NCBI RefSeq assembly: GCF_014851565.1
Contig: NZ_JACVAA010000002.1
Span: forward strand, 310,001 to 374,000
Source: Pseudomonas sp. PDM15
GTDB taxonomy: Bacteria; Pseudomonadota; Gammaproteobacteria; Pseudomonadales; Pseudomonadaceae
Direction: 5' to 3'
DNA length: 64,000 nucleotides
The translations under genes and the position numbers were made by a program. Below are positions 33,037-41,935 of the stretch, piece after piece. A model generated the notes under the pieces. It did not search any database and had not been told where the DNA came from. It saw only the letters and a list, made by a program, of their open reading frames with translations. Every line of letters begins with the position of its first letter. Position 1 is the stretch's first letter.

Positions 33037-33300
33037 CTAGAGCCCTAGCAGCTTGAGCGTTGAGCTTTGGCCATGCCATATCAAGGCTAGGGCGACTGCC
33101 ATGAAAGTTACAAACACCCAAATAATGGCCCCATTCTATCGCTTGCTCTTTGCAACGAAGGAATCGGCATTGGCCGCGTACTCCAGACTTTTGGTGTTTT
33201 GCGCCATGGCTCGCTCATTCATCTCTGCAATACGTGTCATGAGCTTGTTCTGCTCTGCCAGCAAATCGCGAATCTCAATGAGCAAGCCTTCGTTGTCCAT
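33037..33300 (-). pseudogene. Coiled-coil membrane protein interrupted by an amber codon
   Basis: The frame from ATG 33300 reads MDNEGLLIEIRDLLAEQNKLMTRIAEMNERAMAQNTKSLEYAANADSFVAKSKR, then TAG, then continues in the same frame as NGAIIWVFVTFMAVALALIWHGQSSTLKLLGL to a stop at 33037. The first part is a coiled coil; the second is a typical transmembrane helix, so the two halves belong together (87 aa) and the TAG (probably from CAG or CGG) breaks it. The truncated 54-aa product would be soluble. No other gene is seen on 32946-33518 except a small hydrophobic minus-strand frame ending at 33349. Confidence 0.65.
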
Positions 33301-33518
33301 GACATCCCCTGTAGCGCTTGGATCAGCGCAGTGACGAACTTGAAATCGTTATTGGAATATCCCCCCAGATAGCCACAAAGCAAACAGACCTGTCCACACG
33401 GCAGCGATAATCCATAACCAAAAACTCAGCAGCGACCCCGGGGATGGCGCGGCGGCTCCCTGGCGAGCCGCCGGGTGGCTAGACTGGATGGCAGCGGGCA
33501 GGAGTCGGGGACGATGCA

Positions 33519-34253
33519 GTGAAGTGGCTGATCAAGGCGATGAGCATGTTGTGCCTGTACGGCTGCGCGCAGGGCACTGTCGCCGAGACCTTCAGGGTGG
33601 GCTTCTACGACTATCCGCCGATGATGATCGAGGACGGCCGGCGCGGCATCTACCAGGACATCCTCGATGAACTGGCCAAGCTCACCGGCGACCGTTTCGA
33701 CGTGCAGTACTACCCCTATCCGCGCATCGGCCTGCTGTTCAACGAAGGACAGCTGGACCTGGAGCCGGGCGTCTATCCCGGCTGGGTGCAGAACCAGGCG
33801 ACGCCGGGTGTATTCTCGGCGCCGTTCGGCAAGGTGGTGGATGTGCTGGCGTTCGCCCCGCACAAGGCCTTTCCGGTCAAGCAACCCGAGGACCTGCGCG
33901 GCAAATCGGTGGGCATGGTGCGCGGCTACGCCTATCCCGAGCTGGCGGCGCTGATCGCTTCGGGGCAGATCGACCGGCGCAACGGCCTGAACGAACAGCA
34001 GCTACTGAGCATGCTGGCCAAGTCGCGCTTCGATCAGATCATCGTCAACAAGGCCATCGCCCAGTACCACATGCGCGAGGTGCCGGAGTACCGCCGCCTC
34101 GAGATCGGCGACGTGATCAGCTCATACGACGTGAGCATGCGCGTCCACCCCAGACATGCGGCCTGGCTGAACAAGCTGGACGCAGCGATCGTCCAGCTCA
34201 AGCAGCAAGGCATCATCGACGAGATCTACGCCCGCTACGGCGTGCATCTCTGA
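33519..34253 (+). CDS. Periplasmic amino-acid-type substrate-binding protein (SBP family 3)
   Basis: 244 aa with an N-terminal leader (KWLIKAMSMLCLYGCAQGTVA) and SBP-3 features: ETFRVGFYDYPPMMIEDGRRGIYQDILDELAKLTGDRFDVQYYPYPR, PEDLRGKSVGMVRGYAYPEL. GTG 33519 chosen as start because it begins the leader; ATGs inside the leader (33540) are possible. No permease or ATPase genes are adjacent, so it may serve as a stand-alone sensor or a receptor for a distant transporter. Confidence 0.8.
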   Translation: MKWLIKAMSMLCLYGCAQGTVAETFRVGFYDYPPMMIEDGRRGIYQDILDELAKLTGDRFDVQYYPYPRIGLLFNEGQLDLEPGVYPGWVQNQATPGVFSAPFGKVVDVLAFAPHKAFPVKQPEDLRGKSVGMVRGYAYPELAALIASGQIDRRNGLNEQQLLSMLAKSRFDQIIVNKAIAQYHMREVPEYRRLEIGDVISSYDVSMRVHPRHAAWLNKLDAAIVQLKQQGIIDEIYARYGVHL

Positions 34254-34265
34254 CCCACGCCAGCG

Positions 34266-36374
34266 CTAGGCAGCCTCCACCCGCACCGGCACCCCATTCA
34301 ACGCCGCGTTGCCGGACACCGCATCCAGCTGGCGATCATCGGTCAGGTCGTTGGCGCTGGCGCCCGGCTGGGCACTGGCGATGCCCATCTGCACGCCGGG
34401 ACGGGCATGGCCCCAGCCGTGCGGCAGGCTGACCACGCCGGGCATCATCTCGTCGCTGGCCACGGCCTCCACCTCGATCATGCCAACCCGCGACTGCACG
34501 CGCACGCATTGACCATCACTCAGACCTCTGCCGGCCATATCCTGTGGGTGCATCAGCAACTGGTGACGCGGCTTGCCCTTCACCAGGCGATGGTAGTTGT
34601 GCATCCAGGAGTTGTTGCTGCGCACGTGGCGACGGCCGATCAGCACCAGCTCGCCGTCGGCCGGCAACGGCTCGGCGGCGAAGCGCGCCAGATCCGCCAC
34701 CAGCAATTCGGGAGCAGCCTCGATGGCCTTGGATTCGGTCTTCAGCCGCGCCGCCAGGTTCGGCTGCAGCGGGCCCAGGTCGATGCCGTGCGGGGCCTCG
34801 CGCAGCGTCGACAGGCTGAGCTTGTGTTCGGACTTGTCGCCGTAGGGACCGAAGCGCAGGCCCATGTCGATCATCTGCTGCGGCGGCATGGTCGGCTTGA
34901 GCTCGGTACCATTCCTCGCGGCGAAGGCCTTGGCCAGGCCGACGAAGATTTCCCAGTCGTCCAGCGCGCCAGCTGGCTTGGCCAGCACCGGCTCGTTGAA
35001 GCGGGTTACGTTGCGCACGGCGAACACGTTGAAAGTGGTGTCGTAGTGATCGTGTTCCAGCGGCGCGGTGGGCGGCAGGATCAGGTCGGCGTGGCGGGTG
35101 GTCTCGTTGATATAGAGGTCCACCGAAACCATGAAGTCCAGGCCATCCAGCGCCTGCTCCAACTGACGGCCGTTGGGCGTGGACAGCACCGGGTTGCCGG
35201 CCACGGTGACCAGCGCGCGAATCTGCCCCTCGCCGGGGGTGAGCATTTCCTCGGCCAGCGCCGCCACCGGCAGCTCGCCGCCGTATTCCGGCAGGCCGGA
35301 GACGCGGCTCTGCCAGACATTGAAGTGGCCGCCCGAAGTGGTCGCCACCAGGTCCAGCGCCGGGCTGGTGCACAGCGCGCCGCCGACCCGGTCGAGGTTA
35401 CCGGTGACCAGGTTGATCAGCTGGATCAGCCAATGGCACAGGCTGCCGAAGGCCTGGGTGGACACGCCCATGCGTCCGTAGCACACCGCCGACTCGGCAG
35501 CGGCGAAGTCGCGGGCCAGCTGGCGGATGTTCTGCGCCGGCACGCCGCAGCGGCCACTCATGGCTTCAGCGGTGAATGGCGCGATGGCCTCCTTTACCTG
35601 ATCCAGGCCATTGACCGGCAGCGCGCTGGCGCGGGTCAAGCCCTCGTCGAACAGGGTGTTGAGCAGGCCCAGCAGCAGCGCCGCGTCGTTGCCCGGACGC
35701 ACGAACAGGTGCTGGTCGGCCATGGCTGCCGTCTCGCTGCGCCGCGGGTCGACCACCACCAGCTTGCCGCCACGGGCCTTGAGCGCCTTGAGGCGCTTCT
35801 CCACATCCGGCACGGTCATGATGCTGCCGTTGGAGGCCAGCGGGTTGCCGCCGAGGATCAGCATGAACTGGGTGTGGTCGATATCCGGGATCGGCAGCAG
35901 CAGGCCGTGGCCGTACATCAGGTAGCTGGTCAGGTGATGCGGCAGCTGGTCCACCGAGGTGGCGGAGAAGCGGTTGCGCGTCTTCAGCTGGCCGAGGAAG
36001 TAGTTACTGTGGGTCATCAACCCGTAGTTGTGCACGCTGGGATTGCCCTGGTACACAGCGACGGCGTTCTTGCCGTGCTCGGCCTGGATCGCCGCGAAGC
36101 GCTCGGCGACCAGCTCGAAGGCCTCATCCCAGGCGATCGGCCGCCACTGGCCATCAACTTTGCGCAGCGGCTGGCGCACGCGATCCGGGTCGTTCTGGAT
36201 GTCCTGCAACGCCACCGCTTTCGGGCAGATATGGCCACGGCTGAAGGTATCCAGGGCATCGCCCTTGATCGAGAGGATCTGGCGGCTGCCGTCGTCGCGG
36301 TCTTCGGTTTCGATGGTCAGGCCGCAGATGGCCTCACACAGGTGACAGGCACGGTGATGGAGGGTCTTGGTCAT
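34266..36374 (-). CDS. Molybdopterin oxidoreductase (DMSO reductase family, formate dehydrogenase-like)
   Basis: 702 aa. An N-terminal [4Fe-4S] ligand set (C10-H-L-C13-E-A-I-C17 and, later, GHICPK) begins the family domain. Molybdopterin-binding signatures follow: ILGGNPLASNGSI, VVDPRRSETA, CYGRMGVSTQAFGS, and the C-terminal dinucleotide domain SLPHGWGHARPGVQ. No twin-arginine leader, so cytoplasmic. Substrate cannot be told; related Pseudomonas proteins are annotated as assorted oxidoreductases. Probably single-gene transcript. Confidence 0.88.
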   Translation of the reverse strand: MTKTLHHRACHLCEAICGLTIETEDRDDGSRQILSIKGDALDTFSRGHICPKAVALQDIQNDPDRVRQPLRKVDGQWRPIAWDEAFELVAERFAAIQAEHGKNAVAVYQGNPSVHNYGLMTHSNYFLGQLKTRNRFSATSVDQLPHHLTSYLMYGHGLLLPIPDIDHTQFMLILGGNPLASNGSIMTVPDVEKRLKALKARGGKLVVVDPRRSETAAMADQHLFVRPGNDAALLLGLLNTLFDEGLTRASALPVNGLDQVKEAIAPFTAEAMSGRCGVPAQNIRQLARDFAAAESAVCYGRMGVSTQAFGSLCHWLIQLINLVTGNLDRVGGALCTSPALDLVATTSGGHFNVWQSRVSGLPEYGGELPVAALAEEMLTPGEGQIRALVTVAGNPVLSTPNGRQLEQALDGLDFMVSVDLYINETTRHADLILPPTAPLEHDHYDTTFNVFAVRNVTRFNEPVLAKPAGALDDWEIFVGLAKAFAARNGTELKPTMPPQQMIDMGLRFGPYGDKSEHKLSLSTLREAPHGIDLGPLQPNLAARLKTESKAIEAAPELLVADLARFAAEPLPADGELVLIGRRHVRSNNSWMHNYHRLVKGKPRHQLLMHPQDMAGRGLSDGQCVRVQSRVGMIEVEAVASDEMMPGVVSLPHGWGHARPGVQMGIASAQPGASANDLTDDRQLDAVSGNAALNGVPVRVEAA

Positions 36375-36400
36375 GGCCTAGCCTCTATTGTTCTGATCGA

Positions 36401-36416
36401 GACGACCGGTCTAGTC
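36401..36416. promoter_or_regulatory. Palindromic operator-like site upstream of the molybdopterin oxidoreductase
   Basis: GACGACCGGTCTAGTC carries the 8-bp palindrome GACCGGTC (36404-36411) 30 bases before the start codon at 36374. TetR/NemR-type repressors bind TAGACC-N-GGTCTA-like dyads; this resembles one. No regulator gene is adjacent, so the binder is unknown. Confidence 0.35.
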
Positions 36417-36556
36417 GCATGGACCTGACTATGGAGGCTGCAGCCGGGCTTGGCCAGGGTTCTCAGCCTCATGAATCGACGAGCATCATGGCCGCGGATT
36501 CAGCCGGCTCGGCCGATCGGGCTTGCTGGCTCATCTTCGCTCACGCGCAGCCACCG

Positions 36557-37018
36557 TCACGTCTGCCAACCGGCTTCCAGCGATCGCTTCAGCGCGATGC
36601 TGCTTGGCCGGGTAACCCCGGCCGCTCTGCGGTACAGATCGACCGCCGCCCTCACGGTCCCCAGCTCTGCCGGCGTCGCCCCGAGCACCTGCATGGCCAC
36701 ATACAGCAGCTCGTCGCAGCGCTGCCGCGTGATCGGCACGGGCCGGCCATCGACGGTCAGCGACAGGTATTCGCATAGTTGGTCGTGCATGACATAGGCC
36801 TGGCCCAGTTTGCCCCAAGGCGACACCATGTTCTGCACCAGGCGCGGAATGGAGCCGCCATCGCTGAGCATACCGGCCGGCACATGCACCCACTGCCGCT
36901 CGCTCAGCATCAGCCTGAACGGCACCAGGACGCGCCAGTGATCCTTGCCCAGCTTGTCGCTGGCCTGCCAGTCGTAGCGGGTATCCAGCGGATGATCGAA
37001 GAATGGGTATCGACTCAT
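36557..37018 (-). CDS. DUF1353 protein (phage-type)
   Basis: 153 aa. Core DUF1353 pattern: WRVLVPFRLMLSERQWVHVPAGMLSDGGSIPRLVQNMVSPWGKLGQAYVMHDQLC. The family is common in tailed phages and prophages and sporadic in chromosomes; some members are thought to act at the cell wall. No other phage gene is near, so it may be a domesticated remnant. Start ATG 37018. Confidence 0.8.
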   Translation of the reverse strand: MSRYPFFDHPLDTRYDWQASDKLGKDHWRVLVPFRLMLSERQWVHVPAGMLSDGGSIPRLVQNMVSPWGKLGQAYVMHDQLCEYLSLTVDGRPVPITRQRCDELLYVAMQVLGATPAELGTVRAAVDLYRRAAGVTRPSSIALKRSLEAGWQT

Positions 37019-37208
37019 GTTGCCTCCGGCGGCGATCGTCTCGGTGCCGCCAGCTCAACAGATCGACGCTCGACATTGGCGAGGGAAGCGCCTCCCTGGG
37101 CGTCGCCTCATGGCGCTCACTGACAGCACCGCACTCGAGAAGCTGGCCCACAGCAAGCGGTTCAGAATTGATGCAGCCGATCTGAGTGCCATCTGTCGAT
37201 CTAGTCCC

Positions 37209-37328
37209 TTGCTGGCACGCCGCGACATTTCCTTATAAGATCGCGCCTCCCCCATTTGTCGCCCTCTCGCGGCTCCAGCCGTTGTGTGGGCTGCTTTTCC
37301 CCAAAAACGGGGCCGCGACAGTTGTCGA
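37209..37328 (+). promoter_or_regulatory. argF promoter with ArgR half-sites (putative)
   Basis: A -35-like TTGCTG (37209-37214) and a -10-like TATAAG (37234-37239), 19 bases apart, lie about 110 bases before argF. TGTCGC-type ArgR half-sites occur at 37222-37227 (as GCGACA), 37257-37262, 37315-37320 (as GCGACA) and 37323-37328 (TGTCGA). P. aeruginosa ArgR binds repeated TGTCGC-N8-AA half-sites and represses argF. Nothing else was seen in the 328-base gap (37019-37346) apart from CCCCAAAAACGGGG. Confidence 0.4.
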
Positions 37329-37346
37329 ATTAAGGTAGTGAACAAG

Positions 37347-38267
37347 ATGAGCGCCAGGCACTTTCTCTCGTTGATGGACTTCAGCCCGCTGGAACTGAGC
37401 GGCCTGATTCGTCGAGCCATCGAGCTGAAGGACCTGCGCCAGCGCGGGGTGCTGTTCGAGCCGCTGAAGAGCCGGGTGCTCGGCATGATCTTCGAGAAGG
37501 CCTCCACCCGTACCCGCCTGTCGTTCGAGGCCGGCATGATCCAGCTCGGCGGCCAGGCCATCTTCCTCTCCCCGCGCGACACCCAGCTGGGCCGTGGCGA
37601 GCCGATCGGCGACACCGCCATCGTCATGTCCAGCATGCTCGACGTGGTGATGATCCGTACCTACGCCCACAGCAACCTCACCGAGTTCGCCGCGCACAGC
37701 AGCGTGCCTGTGATCAACGGCCTGTCCGATGACCTGCACCCGTGCCAGCTGCTGGCCGACATGCAGACCTTCGAGGAAGCCCGCGGCAGCATCAAGGGCA
37801 AGACCGTGGCCTGGGTCGGCGACGGCAACAACATGTGTAACACCTACCTGGAAGCGGCCGTGCAGTTCGACTTCCAGCTGCGCATCGCCTGCCCCGAGGG
37901 TTACGAGCCTAAGGCCGAGTTCCTCAAGGCCGCCGGCGACCGCGTGCGCATCGTCCGCGATCCGAAGGAAGCGGTGGCCGGCGCCCACCTGGTCAGCACC
38001 GACGTATGGACCTCCATGGGCCAGGAAGAGGAAAGCGCCAAGCGCCTCAAGCTGTTCGCCCCCTACCAGGTCAACCGCGCCCTACTCGATGCCGCCGATC
38101 CGAGCGTGATCTTCCTGCACTGCCTGCCCGCCCACCGTGGCGAGGAGATCAGTGAAGATCTGCTTGACGACCCGCGCTCGCTGGCCTGGCAGCAGGCCGA
38201 GAACCGCCTGCATGCACAGAAGGCGCTGATGGAAGTGCTGGTCGCCCCGGGTTGCCGCCCGGCATGA
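37347..38267 (+). CDS. argF: Anabolic ornithine carbamoyltransferase
   Basis: 306 aa, the size of the anabolic trimeric enzyme. Carbamoyl-phosphate loop [23 protein letters not shown], and C-terminal [11 protein letters not shown] are all intact. Makes citrulline from ornithine and carbamoyl phosphate in arginine synthesis, cytoplasmic. ATG 37347 ([20 protein letters not shown]) chosen; the frame opens at 37284. Stop overlaps the start of the ABC ATPase gene, as in P. aeruginosa PA3537-PA3538. Confidence 0.96.
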   Translation: MSARHFLSLMDFSPLELSGLIRRAIELKDLRQRGVLFEPLKSRVLGMIFEKASTRTRLSFEAGMIQLGGQAIFLSPRDTQLGRGEPIGDTAIVMSSMLDVVMIRTYAHSNLTEFAAHSSVPVINGLSDDLHPCQLLADMQTFEEARGSIKGKTVAWVGDGNNMCNTYLEAAVQFDFQLRIACPEGYEPKAEFLKAAGDRVRIVRDPKEAVAGAHLVSTDVWTSMGQEEESAKRLKLFAPYQVNRALLDAADPSVIFLHCLPAHRGEEISEDLLDDPRSLAWQQAENRLHAQKALMEVLVAPGCRPA

Positions 38268-39367
38268 GCGAACTGCTGCTGTCGCTGCGCGACCTGGCCT
38301 GCGGTTACCACGAACACCGCATCGTGCAGTCGCTCGACCTGCACCTGAACGCCGGCGACATCGGCTGCCTGCTCGGCCCCTCGGGCTGCGGCAAGACCAC
38401 CACTCTGCGCGCCATCGCCGGTTTCGAGACGGTGCTGCAGGGCGAGATCGAGCTGGGCGGCGAAGTGATCTCCCGCGCCGGCTTCACCCTGGCCCCGGAA
38501 AAGCGCCGCATCGGCATGGTGTTCCAGGACTACGCCCTGTTCCCGCACCTGTCGGTGGCGGACAACGTGGCCTTCGGCATCCGCAAGCACCCGCAGCGCG
38601 ACAAGATCACCGCCGAGCTGCTGGAGCTGGTCAAGCTCAGCCAGCTGGGCAAGCGCTTCCCCCACGAGCTGTCCGGCGGCCAGCAGCAACGCGTGGCCCT
38701 GGCACGCGCGCTGGCGCCGGAGCCGCAGCTGCTGCTGCTCGACGAGCCCTTCTCCAACCTCGACGGCGAACTGCGCCGGCGCCTCAGCCACGAGGTGCGC
38801 GACATCCTCAAGGCCCGCGGCACCAGCGCCATCCTGGTCACCCACGACCAGGAAGAGGCCTTCGCCGTCAGCGACCATGTCGGGGTCTTTCACGAAGGCC
38901 GGCTGCAGCAGTGGGACACGCCCTACAACCTGTACCACGAGCCGCTGACGCCCTTCGTCGCCAGCTTCGTCGGCCAGGGCTACTTCATTCGTGGCCAGCT
39001 GCAGAGCCCGGACACGGTGCAGACCGAGCTGGGCAGCATCCGCGGCAACCGCGCCTACACCCTGGCACCCGGCAGCGCGGTGGATGTGCTGCTGCGCCCG
39101 GACGATATCGTCTATGCCCCCGCCAGCGCCCTGCAGGCACAGATCGTCGGCAAGACCTTCCTCGGCGCCGCTACCCTGTATCGCCTGCAACTGCCCACCG
39201 GCACTCAGCTGGAAGCGATCTTCCCCAGCCATGCCGACCATGCACCCGGCCAGCAGGTGGGTATCCGCGTCGCCGCCGATCACCTGGTGGTGTTCGCCGC
39301 CCAGGGCAGCGTGGCCGCGCAGGTCAGCCTGGGTGAGTCCGGCGTACGCCGCCACAGCAGCAGCTGA
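38264..39367 (+). CDS. ABC transporter ATP-binding protein (FbpC/PotA-like)
   Basis: 367 aa. Walker [13 protein letters not shown], signature [15 protein letters not shown], Walker [14 protein letters not shown]-loop VTHDQEEA, and a C-terminal TOBE-like regulatory domain ([35 protein letters not shown]). This layout is that of iron(III) or polyamine importers. The ATG at 38264 overlaps the argF stop. No permease or binding protein gene follows, so its partners are elsewhere. Confidence 0.9.
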   Translation: MSELLLSLRDLACGYHEHRIVQSLDLHLNAGDIGCLLGPSGCGKTTTLRAIAGFETVLQGEIELGGEVISRAGFTLAPEKRRIGMVFQDYALFPHLSVADNVAFGIRKHPQRDKITAELLELVKLSQLGKRFPHELSGGQQQRVALARALAPEPQLLLLDEPFSNLDGELRRRLSHEVRDILKARGTSAILVTHDQEEAFAVSDHVGVFHEGRLQQWDTPYNLYHEPLTPFVASFVGQGYFIRGQLQSPDTVQTELGSIRGNRAYTLAPGSAVDVLLRPDDIVYAPASALQAQIVGKTFLGAATLYRLQLPTGTQLEAIFPSHADHAPGQQVGIRVAADHLVVFAAQGSVAAQVSLGESGVRRHSSS

Positions 39368-39407
39368 TCGGCGAATCCGCTTTTTCGAACACAATCAGCA
39401 GACGACC

Positions 39408-39464
39408 GTAGGGCGGGTGAAACCCGCGCTTAGGGTGATGATGCTCGCGGGCTACGCCCGCCTA
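39408..39464 (+). repeat. REP-like inverted repeat downstream of the ABC ATPase
   Basis: GTAGGGCGGGTGAAACCCGCG (39408-39428) and CGCGGGCTACGCCCGCCTA (39446-39464) form imperfect inverted arms of a repeat family frequent in Pseudomonas. It lies between two convergent genes and can act as a transcription stop. Confidence 0.65.
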
Positions 39465-39471
39465 TTCAGGC

Positions 39472-40251
39472 TTAAAGAAACAGCTTGCCGCTGGCCACCA
39501 GCACGGCCTGGCCGGCGATCTTCACCCGCTCGCCTTCCAGCCGGCAGTGCAGCTCGCCACCACGGGCCGAGCACTGGTAGGCGCTCAGCTCACTCTTACC
39601 CAGGCGCTCGGCCCAGTACGGCGCGAGAATGCAGTGGGTGGAACCGGTGACCGGGTCCTCGTCGATGCCGATGTCCGGGGCGAAGTAGCGCGAAACGAAG
39701 TCGTGCTCGCGGCCCGGTGCCGTGACGATCACACCGAGGCCCGGCAGTTTCGCCAGCGCCGCCAGGTCCGGCTGGCACTCGCGCACCGCCTGCTCCGACT
39801 CCAGCACCGCCAGCAGCTCCTTGCCGCCCTGCACCGCCAGTACCTTCTGCCCGAGAATGGCCGCCACCTCGGCCGCCATCTCCACCGGTTCCAGCCACAT
39901 GGCCGGGAAATCCAGCACCAGCCAGCCGCTCTCGCGGCTCACCGCCAGCGCACCGGACATGCACACGAACTGCAGCCGCTCGCCCGGCTCACCATACAGC
40001 GCGAACAGCGCATGGGCGGTGGCCAGGGTGGCGTGGCCGCACAGCGGCACTTCGCATGCCGGGGTGAACCAGCGAATCCGCCAGGCCGCACCTTCGCGCA
40101 CGGTGAAGGCCGTCTCGGCCTGGTTGTGCTCGGCGGCGATGCGCTGCATCAGCTCGTCCTCCAGCCAGGCGTCGAGCCGATAGACCACGGCCGGGTTGCC
40201 GCGAAACGGTCGGTCGGTGAAGGCGTCGATCTGGTGAAATTCGAGTGGCAT
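39472..40251 (-). CDS. PhzF family isomerase-like protein
   Basis: 259 aa. PhzF-fold motifs: QIDAFTDRPFRGNPAVV, ECHNQAETAFT-type run with the family Glu (AAEHNQAETAFTV), CGHATLATAHAL and DEDPVTGSTHC. Likely a cytoplasmic isomerase of unknown substrate; phenazine synthesis is not implied because other phz genes are absent. ATG 40251 (MPLEFHQIDAFTD) chosen; the frame extends to 40359. Confidence 0.9.
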   Translation of the reverse strand: MPLEFHQIDAFTDRPFRGNPAVVYRLDAWLEDELMQRIAAEHNQAETAFTVREGAAWRIRWFTPACEVPLCGHATLATAHALFALYGEPGERLQFVCMSGALAVSRESGWLVLDFPAMWLEPVEMAAEVAAILGQKVLAVQGGKELLAVLESEQAVRECQPDLAALAKLPGLGVIVTAPGREHDFVSRYFAPDIGIDEDPVTGSTHCILAPYWAERLGKSELSAYQCSARGGELHCRLEGERVKIAGQAVLVASGKLFL

Positions 40252-40448
40252 GGCTGCGCTCCCTGGCATTGGTCTTGAGGCCGCCAGCATGCCGCGCACC
40301 AGGCCCGGCGGCCCGATACAGTCGTGGCCGATTGCGCCATTACAGCTGCACTGTCTCAAGGCGTCGCGGGCGAGCGCGGTGCAGGCGCGTTATCGCAAAA
40401 GGCTCTAAATCGTCACTAATTCTTAATAAATCAGTAACTTGCCAATCC

Positions 40449-40464
40449 TGGCATGCCGCCTGCT
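40449..40464 (+). promoter_or_regulatory. Putative sigma-54 promoter upstream of the porin gene
   Basis: TGGCATGCCGCCTGCT fits TGGCAYG-N4-TTGCW: GG and GC dinucleotides are 10 bases apart, as required for -24/-12 recognition. It is about 140 bases before the porin start. The leader also has a CCCAC ... GTGGG stem followed by nine Ts (40565-40573). The gap 40252-40603 holds no gene. Confidence 0.5.
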
Positions 40465-40603
40465 ATGGCAGGCCCCGGTCAGCACAACGGCGTGTCTGCC
40501 AACTCAACCGACAACGACGTCACGGAACCCCCACCCCTCTCATGGGAGCGTGGGAGCTGTGGCGTTTTTTTTTGCGTTAATTGGCTAACAGGAAAGACCA
40601 CCC

Positions 40604-41854
40604 ATGTGCATGAAACCGACCCTGCTGTCGCTCGCCATCGCCTCCGCCACCCTCGCCCAAGGCGCCTTCGCCTCCGAAGACTTCAGCAACCTGCTCACCC
40701 AGGGCAAGCCGATTCTCGATGCGCGCTACCGCTTCGAGAATGTCGACCAGGAGAACGCGCTGCGTGACGCCAACGCCCAGACCCTGCGTACCCGCGCCGG
40801 CTTCCAGAGCGGCAAGTGGTACGGCCTGTCCGGCCTGATCGAGGTGGACAACGTCAGCCGCATCGGTGACGACGCCTACAACAGCACCCGCAACGGCCAG
40901 ACGGAATATTCGGTGGTCGCCGACCCGGACGGCACCGAGGTCAACCAGGCCCTGCTGCGCTACGACCACAAGCTCGGCAGCGCCGTGCTCGGTCGCCAGC
41001 GCATCAACCTCGACAACCAGCGTTTCATCGGCAGCGTGGCCTGGCGCCAGAACGAGCAGACCTACGACGGCGCCCTGACCCAGCTCAAGCCGATCGACGG
41101 CCTGACCCTGAGCTACGCCTACATCGACCAGGTCAACACCATCTGGGGCCCGGACAACGGTCGCTACGACAACCGCACCAACCCGGCCAACATCGATGGC
41201 CACAGCCACCTGATCAACGCCCAGTACGTGTTCATGCCGCAGCTGACGGCCACCGCCTACAGCTACCTGCTGGACCTCGACAACATCGCCGTGGCGCCCA
41301 CCGCCGCCGAGGGCACGCTGTCCAGCCAGACCAGCGGCCTGCGCCTGAACGGTGCCGTCGCCGGCATCAGCTACGTGCTCGAGTACGCCCAGCAGAAGGA
41401 CTACGGCGACAACCCGCTGGACCTGGACAGCGAGTACTACCTGGCCGAACTCGGTTACACCCTCAAGGGCGTGCAGCTGAAGGCCGGCTACGAAGTGCTG
41501 GGCGGCGACGGTGGCACCGGCAACCGCGCCTTCCAGACCCCGCTGGCGACCAAACATGCCTTCCAGGGCTGGGCCGACCAGTTCCTCACCACCCCGGCCG
41601 ACGGCATCGAGGACGCCTACTTCGGCGTCACCGCGCCGCTGTTCGGCGGCACCCTGCAGGCCTGGTACCACGACTTTGCCACCGAGCAGGGCAGCGATGA
41701 CTACGGCGACGAGATCGACCTGTCCTACGCCCACCCGATTCCCGGAGTGAAAGGCCTGGTCGGCCTGGTCAAGTACGCCACCTACGACTCCGCGGACGAG
41801 GCCCGCACCGTGGATACCGACAAGGTCTGGCTGCAGCTGCAGTACACCTACTGA
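40604..41854 (+). CDS. Outer-membrane beta-barrel porin, alginate-export/OprD-like fold
   Basis: 416 aa with signal peptide (MCMKPTLLSLAIASATLAQGAFA). Alternating amphipathic strands run through the mature protein (LDARYRFENVDQEN, GLSGLIEVDNVSRIGD, AVLGRQRINLDNQRFIGSVAWRQNEQTYDGA) and the chain ends in aromatic Tyr (LQLQYTY), as outer-membrane proteins do. Resembles the alginate-export domain porin group. Probably a specific channel; substrate unknown, possibly induced by sigma-54. Confidence 0.85.
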   Translation: MCMKPTLLSLAIASATLAQGAFASEDFSNLLTQGKPILDARYRFENVDQENALRDANAQTLRTRAGFQSGKWYGLSGLIEVDNVSRIGDDAYNSTRNGQTEYSVVADPDGTEVNQALLRYDHKLGSAVLGRQRINLDNQRFIGSVAWRQNEQTYDGALTQLKPIDGLTLSYAYIDQVNTIWGPDNGRYDNRTNPANIDGHSHLINAQYVFMPQLTATAYSYLLDLDNIAVAPTAAEGTLSSQTSGLRLNGAVAGISYVLEYAQQKDYGDNPLDLDSEYYLAELGYTLKGVQLKAGYEVLGGDGGTGNRAFQTPLATKHAFQGWADQFLTTPADGIEDAYFGVTAPLFGGTLQAWYHDFATEQGSDDYGDEIDLSYAHPIPGVKGLVGLVKYATYDSADEARTVDTDKVWLQLQYTY

Positions 41855-41935
41855 TCCGCCTCGCGGTCTTCACCGGCGGCCCCGCAACGGGGCCATTCCA
41901 GCGCGCGGCCCGGCCGCGCGCCTTCGGAGGTATCC

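Noticed and set aside
33301..33518. Hydrophobic minus-strand frame ending at 33349 (SFWLWIIAAVWTGLFALWLSGGIFQ)
   Set aside because: No start codon of any usual kind precedes it with a ribosome site; could be a decayed small membrane gene but cannot be annotated.
34407..36428. 673-aa open frame on the plus strand
   Set aside because: Antisense to the molybdopterin oxidoreductase with intact motifs.
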